DNA of 64,000 bases, taken from assembly GCA_017654935.2 (NCBI GenBank), contig CM065703.1:42277188-42341187 (forward strand). Reading direction: 5' to 3'. Positions 21,755-32,639 of this stretch are shown piece after piece; the first letter of the stretch is position 1; every line of letters starts with the position of its first letter. Made by a program: the position numbers and the translations under genes. A model generated the notes under the pieces. The model worked only from the letters and a program-made list of their open reading frames with translations. It did no database searches and was not told the origin of the DNA. The DNA comes from Phymorhynchus buccinoides. Its lineage: Eukaryota; Mollusca; Gastropoda; Neogastropoda; Raphitomidae.

Positions 21755-21905
21755 TACTGAGCTTCTTCTTCTTCTTCTGCGTTCCCAGGCCATATGGCCG
21801 TAATGGGTAAGGTACGTATGTGTCCGGTTTTCTGTTTTCACTGGTCTCCCCGCTGCGTACAGCCGACACATTCTGATTTTGGAGAAGCTCAAAAGAGAAA
21901 AATAA
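21755..21905 (-). mobile_element. SINE with (GAA)n tail
   Basis: In inverse, reads ... ACATACGTACCTTACCCATT, ACGGCCATATGG, GGGAACGCAGAAGAAGAAG. The same unit lies at about 51600-51760 in the other orientation. The GAA tail and shared body mark a SINE. Confidence 0.7.
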
Positions 21906-21954
21906 TTTTTTAGGTTGCTTTTGAAAGAAGGCAGGAGAATGGGACATTAAGTCA

Positions 21955-22110
21955 GAAAGATAGTAGATGACAGTAAGCAAAGGGAAAAGGCGGAGTCAAA
22001 GAGAGTGGCAGATTAAAGGAAGTTACAAGCACAGAACTTCCAGAAGGTGGGGGAAGTATTTTTACGAAAAGACCCCCCCCCCCCCCCCCCTCCCCCCCCC
22101 GGTATCCCCA
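21955..22110 (-). repeat. Dispersed repeat with poly-C tract
   Basis: GTTACAAGCACAGAACTTCC followed by GGTGGGGGAAGTA and a C-run. Relatives are at 2806-2969, 3490-3575, 29886-30157 and 40500-40745. Confidence 0.7.
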
Positions 22111-22238
22111 CAGGGATATACTGAGCTGAACTGTTGTTAGAAATAGGAATCTTGTTCTGAAATTCGGATTATTCAGCAGTGGGAATTTTCAACATTTACC
22201 AAGCAGTTTTGTCTACGACTTGACTTTACAATGGATTT

Positions 22239-22380
22239 GTTGTTGTTGACGTACCCTGGCTAAAAGACTCCAGGGATCATCTCGAACAGCCGAAGCACTT
22301 GAACACTATGGTACAAATGCATCAGTTTGGGATGAGAACATTATGTGTGTGACCGTTTTTTATTTGCCCCGCCACGTGGG
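22239..22380 (-). mobile_element. SINE, inverted partner of 11527-11697
   Basis: Contains GGCTAAAAGACTCCAGGGAT and GGTACAAATGCATCAGTTTG, reverse of the 11527 copy; the CAA tail shows as GTTGTTGTTG. Confidence 0.65.
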
Positions 22381-23240
22381 CAGCCACACTTCGTCTTCGG
22401 AAGACAATGGATTTGTTGGTGTTGCCTAAAAATAGTTATTGACACTTATTTTTTGTGTGGTTTGCTTCCAGAGTTAAGAAAGAAGCAATTTGATGTGGCT
22501 TATTTTCCGGTATCTGCGGTGCGATGATACAGTTCCGTCTAGCAGATGTCCTTGATTTGTCAAGAGTTACTCCCCTTCGCTATATCTGGGTCTTTTGACT
22601 ACTGGTGCAACTTGAGTGATCATGATCGAAGCTATCGTCATCATAGCATGTCATGAGAGGTCTTTGAAAATAGGATAAAGGGTCTTTGAAAAGGTCTGAA
22701 AGTGTGAATTTTAGTATAAACAATCTGTACGAACCCTGCCGTGTAGCGACCCCTGAACTTGAAATGGAGTAATGACCTGAGGGAACATGTGCTTTCTAAA
22801 AAAACAGATCCCCTGTTCAATTCTCATGTGGGGTAGGAAGTTTTCCTTTTACTAATGGTAAAATTAATCTGAGCTCTTGTCGAATGGAGTAGACAGGCCC
22901 TACGTGCAAAGGATCCCAGAGCAACTAAGGGAGCTGTTCCTGGCAAAATTACATCAAAATTCTTAAATAAAAGTCAGTTTTAAACGGAAAACATGCAGAT
23001 TTTAAGTTGAAATTGAAGGGACTGAAATTTTATTTTGAGATAGCCAATATTTTGAGTTAAGAAGATATTTTAGGATAAAGATTGTTAAACTGGGACCAGA
23101 AACTTTTGGAGAGTTATCCAGTGTTTTGGAGTTACCAGTTTTGGAGTTATGAGGATTCTTCTGTGTGTTATGTTCTCCCATGAAATTGGCAGTAAGTGCA
23201 TGGTTTTCAGGTTGATGACATTTTTTCTCTAACCGTTAGC
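22381..23240. other. Intergenic, nothing recognised
   Basis: AT-rich sequence without an exon-like frame, repeat array or RNA gene that I can support. Confidence 0.4.
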
Positions 23241-23402
23241 TTTGATATTGTGTGTTCCCTCTCAATTCACATTGCGTGTATGTAGACTTCACATACAGTG
23301 ATTGTGTGTTCCCTCTCACTTCACATTGCGTGTATGTAGACTTCACATACAGTGATTGTGTTTCCCTCTCAATTCACATTGCGTAGACTTCACATACAGT
23401 GA
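23241..23402 (+). repeat. Three tandem units of about 51 bp
   Basis: GTGTTCCCTCTCAATTCACA ... GACTTCACATACAGTGATT occurs three times in a row; the third unit lacks a few bases. Confidence 0.85.
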
Positions 23403-24592
23403 TTTCTTTTCCTTCTCCACATACTTACTTACTGTGATGAATATGCGTGTGTGTGTGTGCTCCGTTGAGTATTAATTCTGCTTTGTTTGCAAACCATGGG
23501 TCTGTGTTTCTGTTTAATTGTTAATCTTTATTTTATGTATTTCTTTATTTATTTATTTGTCCATTTTGAAAAAAACACGGAGATCAGAAACAGATAAAAC
23601 GATCAATGTTTTAATAATTATTTCAGGCCGTTGCCCTTTTACCAAGGATGACATTGACAGAATCAAATTACATCATTTATTTGTTTTGTTTTGATGAGAC
23701 TAACTCAAAAGTTTGTTTTTTTAAAGTTTGAAGTGACGAAGTGGAGTCCTTCCTTACGTGAACAATCTTGGTAAATATCAATGGAATGAAAAGTCTAAAT
23801 TAAACATATTTATCTGTGTCTGGTTTAAACATCTTTATCTGTGTCCAAATTAAACATCTATATCCGTGTCTAAATTAATCCAATGACTCCCAACCATTCG
23901 AACCGGGAATCGATCCCAGTTCCCGAGAGATGGGAATTAACTCCGAACGTCACACCAAATCTTTTCATTAAAAAAATCACCCAGAATAAAGTCTAACTCG
24001 CATTTCATTTCTGAAAGATTGAATAGCAATGATGATCTTTATTATTCCAAAGCTAACACAATGTCACACAACAAACCATGAATTGGAATAAAAAAAATCC
24101 GTAATGGCGCTCCGAGCATCGCGCCGAGTCAATACTGCGTCACGTCACGTGGAAAGAAGAAAAACATTTGGGGTCACTTCGAAAAATCCGTTCAAAAAGA
24201 CTAGTGGGTGCTTTCCCTTGCTGTAAGAACCAAAAACGGACCACTGAGAGTCAGGAAAAGGAAGCACTAACTTAGTATATTGCATTGTGGGTAGGGAGAA
24301 AGTGAAAGTGAACGTACTAGACCTGGCGTTCAGCGGGCGCAATCGGCATCTTTATCCGGGCTGCATGAGTTGACAAAATTTGGGCACATTTGGCGTATGT
24401 GTCCTAGAGAGGGTTAAACATATTTATCGTTTTGCCTCATTTCAAAGAAGTTACTTTATGTTGGGTTTGTTTCTTTCTGACATATTGTGTGGTTTTTTAT
24501 TTTCAATGTTGTGCAGTTTTTGTATAATTGTGTGTGAGTGTGGAGTCTGGATGGATGGAGAATTGCGAGGGAGTGGATGGTTAGTTTAGTTC
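23403..24592. other. Intergenic, nothing recognised
   Basis: Contains TTTATTTATTTATTT near 23545 and a three-fold TTAAACATCTTTATCTGTG motif at 23800-23880. No gene seen. Confidence 0.4.
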
Positions 24593-24982
24593 TTAACCCC
24601 CTTCCCTGCCTGCCAGGAGATAGTCTCCTAGTGTATGATGTCATTGATGATGTCATAACTTTTCATGTCATAGCCCTGGAATGATATGTTGACCATTTTC
24701 TCAGATTGAGTCTAACAGATTTGTTTTAAACTTTATAGTAAGAAAATCGATACTTTATCAGTTTTCCTATGGCTGCCAGAGGAAAACTGACAAATTATCC
24801 ATTTTGTTATTATAAAATGTAAAAGAGACCTAAAGACTCAATCTGAGAAAAAGATCTAGAGATATATCTCTCCTGACTTTTCTCAACCAAAAACCATCAT
24901 TCCAGGGCTATGACATCAAAAGTTGTGACATCATCAATGAAATCACACATCAGTAGTAGTAGAGGGGGGGGGAAGGGGTTAA
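24593..24982. mobile_element. Palindromic TTAA-ended MITE, family 3
   Basis: Starts TTAACCCCCTTCCCTGCC and ends GGAAGGGGTTAA. The two halves are inverted copies (GATGATGTCATAACTTTTCA against TGACATCATCAATGA). A single half-unit occurs at 28313-28522. Confidence 0.8.
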
Positions 24983-25046
24983 GCATTGCTTTTGAGAGGG
25001 GGAGGGGGGATTGAGAGGGACCTAATGTTTCAATACCGCTGTAGTT

Positions 25047-25247
25047 TTAACTCCTTGACTGCCAGAGAAAAATTAAGAAAAAAAACATAGTTTTCAGATG
25101 CTGGCAAAATGGTCTGGGGATACCTCCTGACTGTTCATTAAAAGCGAAAAGCTATAATATCCCAGAGTTATTCCCATGTGTCTGATGACGTCAGCAGTGA
25201 CGTCATCAAGCTCGCACTTGAAACGTCATACGGCAGTCAAGAGTTAA
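25047..25247 (-). mobile_element. piggyBac-like MITE, family 2
   Basis: TTAACTCCTTGACTGCC at the left, GGCAGTCAAGAGTTAA at the right; inverted relative to the copy at 20315. Holds two TGACGTCA palindromes (25186-25193, 25198-25205). Confidence 0.85.
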
Positions 25248-25540
25248 AACATTGTGCACACAAATAATTGAAGCGAAAACACTGCCAACAGTATTTTAAG
25301 TTCATGAGTGCTCCTGGGAAATGTCAAAAATCCTGCAAGGCAGGGGTCCAGTGGCCGCCCAGTTAACAACTGGACTTAAACAATCGTAAAAATATAACGT
25401 TCCTGTTAAAGGCATGTAAATATTTATCTGTATTCATTTCTTTTATATTCTACTCATGCGAGAAACCACAAAACGTTTATAAATAGGACATTTGTTGCTT
25501 ATAATCGGGCAACGCCGGCTCCCGGCAATAAAAAAAAAAT

Positions 25541-25999
25541 CAGGGCTCCCCATTTTGTTTGACCATAGAGGGTATTTTCACCCCCAGGAAGCAGCTATAG
25601 AGGGTCTCTTCACCCCCAGGGTGAACTTATAGAGGGTGAAAAATCAAAACAAAATAAGCATAAAGACATGTGGGTACTGTCAAAAAAATGTAAAGTAAAG
25701 AAAGGAAGGAAGTTGAGGGCTCCATTGGACTTAGCGAGTAGAGGGGTGGAAGAGGAAGGGTCTTTATCTTCTAACCTAAACAGACAGCAGTGGTACCAGA
25801 CTCGTAAGCTTTGGGCTGACATGCCTAATTGGTCTCATGGGTCTGCAGTAGACCGGCTTTTCGCGCTGGGTGAAATGGGAGACGGGCTCACGCGCAGATT
25901 TATAGTGCGTCTCAACCCTCGAGTAGTAATTATAGTGCGTCGTTTCACCCCCAGTACAAAGTTTTAATGCGTCTGTCACGCACAGAATGGGGAGCCCTG
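25541..25999. mobile_element. hAT-like element, 459 bp
   Basis: Termini CAGGGCTCCCCATT and AATGGGGAGCCCTG are perfect inverted repeats. The interior (AGAGGGTATTTTCACCCCC) differs from the short CAGGGCTCCCAG family. No transposase. Confidence 0.8.
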
Positions 26000-26324
26000 C
26001 AAATCCTGCATTTCAGGACATCCTGAAAGCAGGAACATCCATGTAAGTTACATGTATTTTTTCATGCTGTATGTGTTTTTGGGGGGGGTTAGGGTTATTT
26101 GTTTGGTTGTATTTTGAGAGTACAGTGGAGTTTGTGTGTTGTTGCTTTGTACAGTGAACTAGTTTGTTTATTGTTTATTTGGCATTGACGGGAGAAAAGA
26201 AAAGAGGTATATCCCATCCCACTTGTTCCTCTTCTTTTGTATCATTCCATCTTCTGCTTCTTTCCTTCCTTCCTCTGCTGAAATTTGTGTATTCTTGTAC
26301 ATGAAAATGATGTAACATTGAAGT

Positions 26325-26670
26325 TTGCACATGGAGACTCCTTTTCAGCTTCTTGGACATTCTGTTTGTACTCCTATGTCTAACAGAGCGGGAGTACACA
26401 TGGAGACTCCTTTTCAGCTTCTGGGACATTCTGTTTGTACTCCTATGTCTAACAGAGCGGGAGTACACATGGAGACTCCTTTTCAGCTTCTTGGACATTC
26501 TGTTTGTACTCCTATGTCTAACAGAGCGGGAGTACACATGGAGACTCCTTTTCAGCTTCTTGGACATTCTGTTTGTACTCCTATGTCTAACAGAGCGGGA
26601 GTACACATGGAGACTCCTTTTCAGCTTCTTGGACATTCTGTTTGTACTCCTATTTCTAACAGAGCGGGAG
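26325..26670 (+). repeat. Tandem array, 5 x 69 bp
   Basis: The unit begins GTACACATGGAGACTCC and ends AACAGAGCGGGA. Because 69 is divisible by three, frames on both strands stay open (MSKKLKRSLHVYSRSVRHRS on the - strand), but nothing else supports coding. The array ends exactly where the element at 26671 begins. Confidence 0.95.
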
Positions 26671-27099
26671 TACTGTCATTCGCGGACTATAAGCCGCAAC
26701 TTTTTTTTGAACACCCCCCCTGCGGCTAGTACTGTGCCGCGGCCTAAGCGTTACCGAAAGTGAAAGTAAACTCAACTCGGTGGCATCCTTGATTCTGACC
26801 TTTGATCTGTGGTCTTGTTCACGGTTGATGACCAAAAAATCACCTTGATTTCTGTATATTTTCACAAAATGACAATCCGTTTCGCGGTCCGACACTTTCG
26901 TTTTGGCAGTCAACACACCCGCGATCAACTCTAGACTCAATCGGAAGCGGACATCGTGCATCGCCACGCTTCCGCGGCTTATGCTTCGACGCGGCTTATG
27001 CTTCGACGCGGCTTATGCTTCGACGCGGCTTATGCGTTACTTTTTTCAGATTAAAAAAAAAGGTTATATTATGAAGCGGCTTGTCCGTGAATTATGGTA
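26671..27099. mobile_element. TA-flanked element, GGACTATAAGCCGC termini
   Basis: TACTGTCATTCGCGGACTAT at the left and GGCTTGTCCGTGAATTATGG at the right. The interior has 4 near-tandem CGGCTTATGCTTCGACG units at 26970-27035. Similar in theme to, but distinct from, the GGCGATAC family. Confidence 0.75.
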
Positions 27100-27340
27100 C
27101 ATTGTATGATTGTTCTCTTCCTGCTAAGAACAAAAAAACACTTTTTTCTTCTTTACTGCAAGGCTAATTTTCTTTAGCTTTGACTTCTGCGGTTAATAAA
27201 CAAGAGTACTGTACCATTTAAGAGTACCGTACTATTTGGGTGCAAAAATAAAAGAAAACCCCCCCCAACATCATAACATCTTAGTGGGTGTCGTGTATTG
27301 CTAAGTACTATTGCTGGTACCCACGTGTCGTCATATCCGG

Positions 27341-27560
27341 CCACAAGGAGCGCCATATTATGGGAGACCGCCATCTTAGTCCTTACCTTTTTTGAAAAAT
27401 GCCAGATCGATGCTGCGTATTTGGCTGTTCCAATTCGAAACTTATCTAAACTGTATTTATAACATCTGGATGTTTTCTTTACACATTTAGATAACATTTT
27501 CACTTTGTTTACACACAAATAAGGACTAAGATGGCGACACTTCCGTTGGAAGGGTCGAGA
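27341..27560. mobile_element. Short element with a THAP-like start codon region
   Basis: GACCGCCATCTTAGTCCTTA near 27366 is inverted as AAGGACTAAGATGGCG near 27521. Between them, an ATG at 27399 opens MPDRCCVFGCSNSKLI before a TAA at 27447. The Cys spacing and MP-start resemble the N-terminus of THAP zinc-finger domains found in P-element-like transposases. Likely a small non-autonomous derivative. Confidence 0.4.
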
Positions 27561-28312
27561 TGCGCACGCAGGTGGGTTGGAGCCATAGGCAAGAATTCAA
27601 AAATGTTCACGGATCGCTCAAATAACAGATGCTCACTTTGATTCTTCAAAACCTCATAGCCTCTATAATGTTTTATAGACACAAAAAATTTGCATTGGAT
27701 TTTTATACGAAAATCTTGGTTGTTGACAATTATGTCGTAGTTTGGTTATTGTTGTGTCTTGTGTGTGTGGACACATTTTATTTTGATGTTTTTTTTAATA
27801 ATTATTTTGATATATTTTTTATTGTTTTTGTTTATCTTTGAACCTGACATTCATTGTCTATGGTTTTTATGATGCTGAAAATGTTCGCAATGACAGGTTT
27901 ATGATTTTTATTTTTTTTACATTTCATTGTCTTGTTTCATTTTTTAATGCTACATGTATACTTCAGACAGTAATTGCAAAGCTGCTGATTTTGTTACCCA
28001 AAATACACTGATATTTAGTCATATCAGACACACATACACTTAGTTACACAGTTAACATGTTTCACATAGTTTGCCTAAGGTTCTAAAGTTTACATGTTCT
28101 CAACTCACTTAGATTTTGTTAGTTTCAAGCAACTTTTTAGACCTTTTGAAACTGTTTCCACAAACCGGCTTTTAACTTTGGCCATGATAATTGAATAAGT
28201 TAATCTTTATTAGCCGTGAAAAGAATGTGGTTTACTTCTTTTTGATACCCTTTCTTTTTCTCTGTATTCCTTCTTGAAGAGTCGATCTTTGATTTTACAG
28301 CATGGTGAAGAC
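27561..28312. other. Intergenic, AT-rich, nothing recognised
   Basis: Very AT-rich with poly-T stretches. No supported gene. Confidence 0.4.
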
Positions 28313-28522
28313 TTAACCCCTTCCCTTCCTGCTACTAAATAGTGTAATATGATGTCATAACTTTTGATGTCATAGTCCTGGAATGATGGTTTTTGGTTCA
28401 AATAAGCCAGGAAAGATATCTCTCTTGACAATTTTCTCAGTTTGAGTCTAACAGATTTGTTTTAAACTTTATAAGAAGAAAATCAATAATTTCTGTTTTT
28501 CCTTTGGCAGTGAAGGGGTTAA
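28313..28522 (+). mobile_element. TTAA-ended MITE, family 3 (single half)
   Basis: TTAACCCCTTCCCTTCC ... GGCAGTGAAGGGGTTAA, with GAGTCTAACAGATTTGTTTT shared with 24593-24982. Confidence 0.8.
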
Positions 28523-28778
28523 GCGCTTGGCATTTTGTTTTTTTGCATTATTACCTTTTCCTCGGTTATGCATATCATTAGCCTCATTTTCATCAGGCCA
28601 TCTGCCCAGCGGAATACATGCAGGTGGTCATGTAGTCTAGGCTTCAGTATGAACGCCCGCGGCAAATGGCCTTTAGCCAAATTGTTAATGTAATGAATGA
28701 ATGTTGTGGGATTGTGTTCTATGAAAACATAGTTCATCGTTGTGAAGCTTGCGGAGTAACTAAGGAAGAAGCCAATCC

Positions 28779-29013
28779 AGTTGTTAAAGACCCACCAGAT
28801 CACGTGTCAAAATCACGCGTTTTCCCTCATAGCTGGAAAGAAATCTTGTTTTGACCAAGTCTGACTCCCATATAAATGCCCCCAAATTCAAACCGAAACA
28901 ATTTTAAAGAGCAGACTCAATTTGAAGTTGGGGACATTTATATGTGGGTCACAGCTACCCAGAAAAAAGCAAGGGACTTAAATCGTGGTGCATCAGTTCA
29001 GTGTGTCTTTTAA
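28779..29013. mobile_element. Dispersed element shared with 11171-11411
   Basis: GACCCACCAGATCACGTGTC to AGTGTGTCTTTTAA; about 85-90% like the other copy by eye. Confidence 0.7.
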
Positions 29014-29180
29014 ACAACAACGGTTCTGTTGTTGATGGACGTTGAGTGTTGCTGTACTGGTGAATTCAATGTACAATGTTCAGTTACATTGTTGTGACGT
29101 GTAAGTAAAGCTTTTGTTGCTGGCATTACTTTTTGTTGTCTCTTATGTGTGGAGAGCGAGAGTGGATATAACGAAGGTCA

Positions 29181-29495
29181 AACCAAAGTAAAAATGACGC
29201 TCTTTGTGGATATTTAACCAAAGTAAAAATGACGCTCTTTGTGGATATTTAACCAAAGTAAAAATGACGCTCTTTGTGGATATTTAACCAAAGTAAAAAT
29301 GACGCTCTTTGTGGATATTTAACCAAAGTAAAAATGACGCTCTTTGTGGATATTTAACCAAAGTAAAAATGACGCTCTTTGTGGATATTTAACCAAAGTA
29401 AAAATGACGCTCTTTGTGGATATTTAACCAAAGTAAAAATGACGCTCTTTGTGGATATTTAACCAAAGTAAAAATGACGCTCTTTGTGGATATTT
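29181..29495 (+). repeat. Tandem array, 9 x 35 bp
   Basis: Identical units (AACCAAAGTAAAAATGACGC plus TCTTTGTGGATATTT), with no spacers. The last unit abuts a piggyBac-like MITE at 29494. Confidence 0.97.
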
Positions 29496-29720
29496 AACCC
29501 TTTCGCAGCCGACGTCACATTTCTGCACCACACTGATTTAACACCCACGCCACTACAAGGCAGGAAATTAGGATCTGTTATCCAATGATCTTGTTTTGTT
29601 AATTCTGTGGGATAAAGAAAGGCCTCATTTGATACGTGTCATAGGTGAGGTGACAGTATTGCAGAAGCCAAGGTTTCTTTACCCAGTAAGTTTTTTGCTA
29701 AAAAATGGATGGTGGTTAAA
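29494..29720 (+). mobile_element. piggyBac-like MITE, family 1 (decayed right end)
   Basis: TTAACCCTTTCGCAGCC start and a family 1 body; the right end GGATGGTGGTTAAAGCC is degenerate. Confidence 0.7.
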
Positions 29721-29739
29721 GCCTTTGGGTAGCAAAAGA

Positions 29740-29885
29740 TAGCCTATTTTTCGGACTAGGCTTACCCCAAAAAATTTTACACAAAATTCAGATATTGTGA
29801 CTACACTTTCTTACTGTTTTGTTCATATTATAAGGCGCAGGGGTCTCAGTCTGAGGAGAAAAGTATCGCCTTGTAGTCTGTAACC
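29740..29885 (-). mobile_element. GGCGATAC-family MITE fragment
   Basis: Inverse orientation: AAGGCGCAGGGGTCTCAGTC and AGTATCGCCTTGTAGTC. Left terminus TTTTTCGGACTAGG is altered. Confidence 0.7.
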
Positions 29886-30157
29886 CCTCCCCCGAGATGG
29901 GGTGTCTTTCATACAAATAGTTCCCCCACCTTCTGGGAGTTTTGTGCTTGTAACTTCCTCTAATCCATCACTCTTTGACTCTGCCTTTTCCCTTTGCTTA
30001 CTGTCGTCTGCTATCTTACCGGTCCATTCTCCTGCCTTTTTTCTATAAATTCTTACAAAGATTTCTTCAGCCGAAGTCGGACATGCTGGGCCTATTTCTT
30101 AGTTAGGCACATAACGGCAGCATGACGCATCTACGCTCAAATGACAGAAAACTGTCT
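29886..30157 (+). repeat. Dispersed repeat (GTTCCCCCACCTTCTGG family)
   Basis: Best-preserved copy of the family also seen at 2806-3345 (interrupted), 21955-22110 and 40500-40745. It includes GGTCCATTCTCCTGCC and TAGTTAGGCACATAACGG. Confidence 0.75.
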
Positions 30158-30456
30158 GAGCGAATGAAATAGTAGTCCTTAAAATACGGTAGATGAATTT
30201 TCGGTACTATGTGATGTGTATGGGTGATTTCTACAAAACGCTGGAAGACTTGAAAGTCAGAGGGTCCAGGGGCCCCCTAGTCCCTTAGTCCCTGGCTGGG
30301 TGAAGGAGCAGCTTCCCTGGGGAGAGCATTACGGCCTGAAGCTGAAATGCTATTTTAACCCTCTTGCACTTATTCCAGCCAAAACCGCCCAACTGGAGAT
30401 TGCCTCTGTGTATTCAAGCCGCCCGTAGCTTGCCTCTGACTCTGAGACCCCCTCTG

Positions 30457-30574
30457 ATGGCATTTTCATCTTGCACTAAGTTCTGGCTTGTTACACACAC
30501 AAACTATCTATAAATGATGGCATTTTCATCATGCACTAAGTTCTGGCTTGTTACACACACAAACTAACTATAAG
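30457..30574 (+). repeat. Tandem duplication, 2 x 59 bp
   Basis: GATGGCATTTTCATCNTGCA-type unit ending ACAAACTANCTATAA, twice in a row. Confidence 0.9.
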
Positions 30575-30658
30575 GCGCTCTGTGTGCTTCAAAAGACAGA
30601 TGTTCCCGAAAATGTGTGAAGACTAGAAAAAGGTTGTTTTCTGCAACAAATACGAATG

Positions 30659-30818
30659 CAAGAGGGTTAAAGGGATGTGACAGCTCTCCTTGAAGCAAAG
30701 TGAGCTAGTGTGTCATTTCTGACTAGGACTGCCAGATAGCAGAGGGTTAAAGGGATGTGACAGCTCTCCTTGAAGCAAAGTGAGCTAGTGTGTCATTTCT
30801 GACTAGGACTGCCAGATA
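30659..30818 (+). repeat. Tandem duplication, 2 x about 80 bp
   Basis: AGAGGGTTAAAGGGATGTGA to AGGACTGCCAGATAGC, copied once with no visible change. Confidence 0.92.
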
Positions 30819-30829
30819 GCAGAGGGGGG

Positions 30830-31769
30830 GGTATTCTGGAGGGCTGGGCAACAATTTGTTGTACTCGAGATGCCTTACCCAAGGTACATCCCCACTCTCA
30901 TCCAAAAAAGATCTGAGGACAACTGGTGTTGGGGAAGGTCCCCAAAGGCCACCCCATTCCCTTGGGCTGCAGCAGCACTAGAGCCAGTGCAAATAACCAG
31001 GCACGGTGATGGAGAAAAAGCAATTTTCTCTGAACATATTTGAGGGTTTCAGGGGGCCGTTTCACAAGGGCTAACGTTGCGTAGTGTGAGCGCAAATCGG
31101 CAAAAACGGTACTAAGAAACACCTTTCGCTGATGTTTGCCACGTTTTGTGGCTACTCCCAAGGTATCTTTTGGCGAACTATCACGTGACTAGTATGGGGT
31201 GAATACATTTCTTCTTGTTGATTGGTCCATTAAATTTTGGTTAAAATAATTTAAAAAAAATTACCAATTACACGAATCAGACAAGAGCTTGTAATATTCG
31301 TTCGCAAACGTTTTCTAAAGTGTTACTTAGGCCCCGTTTGGCGTAAGCGTTATTCGCGCGGCGGCCGTTATCTAGAGAAACTCGACCCTGGAGATGTTGT
31401 TTTGGTGTGTAATCAACGGATTAAAAAGCCCTTTATGGTGATCAGCAGGCAACTGCTCTTGAAGATGATTACGTAAAACTGTTCAAACTTGGGGGAAAGG
31501 GCATCTCCTCAAGCTTAAAACCCCTTCTAACATCTGATTTTCTGCATTCACTTTTCTCTGAATTCAGAGACTTCTCTGAAAATTACCATGCCTGATATTA
31601 ACTCCCTAGTTTGAGTGTCAAGGTCTTCCACAAAAGACGAAGCTGCACCGTGATTTTCCATTACTGAGGAAAACCAATTAGTGTACAGCTCTCACCTTAC
31701 TACAAGCCCCTGCTATACTACTCAAAAGATACACATGTACACACACTCGGAAAACACCAAACCTTCACA
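30830..31769. other. Intergenic, nothing recognised
   Basis: No exon-like frame with family resemblance; part near 31060-31330 has the look of a dispersed element but no clear ends. Confidence 0.35.
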
Positions 31770-32580
31770 GCAGACATGTTTATTCCCCCATCTTCACAGA
31801 CACGTCAAACATCACATCAAACCCAACACGCACACACCTTCCCCTGGACAGCAGACATGTTTATTCTCCCATCTTCACAGACACGTCAAACATCACATCA
31901 AACCCAACACACACACACCTTCCCCTGGACAGCAGACATGTTTATTCTCCCATCTTCACAGACACGTCAAACATCACATCAAACCCAACACACATACCTT
32001 CCCCTGGACAGCAGACATGTTTATTCTCCCATCTTCACAGACACGTCAAACATCACATCAAACCCAACACACACACACCTTCCCCTCAGACAATTCTCCC
32101 ATCTTCACAGACACATCAAACCCAACACACATACCTTCCCCTGGACAGCAGACATGTTTATTCTCCCATCTTCACAGACACATCAAACATCACATCAAAC
32201 CCAACACACATACCTTCCCCTGGACAGCAGACATGTTTATTCTCCCATCTTCACAGACACGTCAAACATCACATCAAACCCAACACACATACCTTCCCCT
32301 GGACAGCAGACATGTTTATTCTCCCATCTTCACAGACACGTCAAACATCACATCAAACCCACACACACACACCTTCCCCTGGACAGCAGACATGTTTATT
32401 CTCCCATCTTCACATACACATCAAAACCCAAACCCACACACACACACCTTCCCCTGGACAGCAGACATGTTTATTCTCCCATCTTCACATACACATCAAA
32501 CCCAACACACACACACACCTTCCCCTGGACAGCAGACAGGTTTATTCTCCCATCTTCACATACACGTAAAACCCAACACA
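31770..32580 (+). repeat. Tandem array of about 80-bp units, about 11 copies
   Basis: CAGCAGACATGTTTATTCTC plus CCATCTTCACAGACACGTCA and a CACACACACCTTCCCCTGGA linker. CA-run length and one internal deletion vary between units. Long frames with PSSQTRQTSHQTQ are repeat translation. Confidence 0.95.
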
Positions 32581-32639
32581 CCATGGGTGCATGCTGTGGC
32601 CCAAGCTTTTGCCTGAACTTTCCATCATAACCCTTGATA

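Noticed and set aside
29181..29495. CRISPR-like direct repeats (also the 56-bp and 69-bp arrays)
   Set aside because: Units are contiguous with no unique spacers, and the context is eukaryotic.
31681..32630. 311- and 284-codon frames
   Set aside because: Translation of the about 80-bp tandem array with CA linkers.
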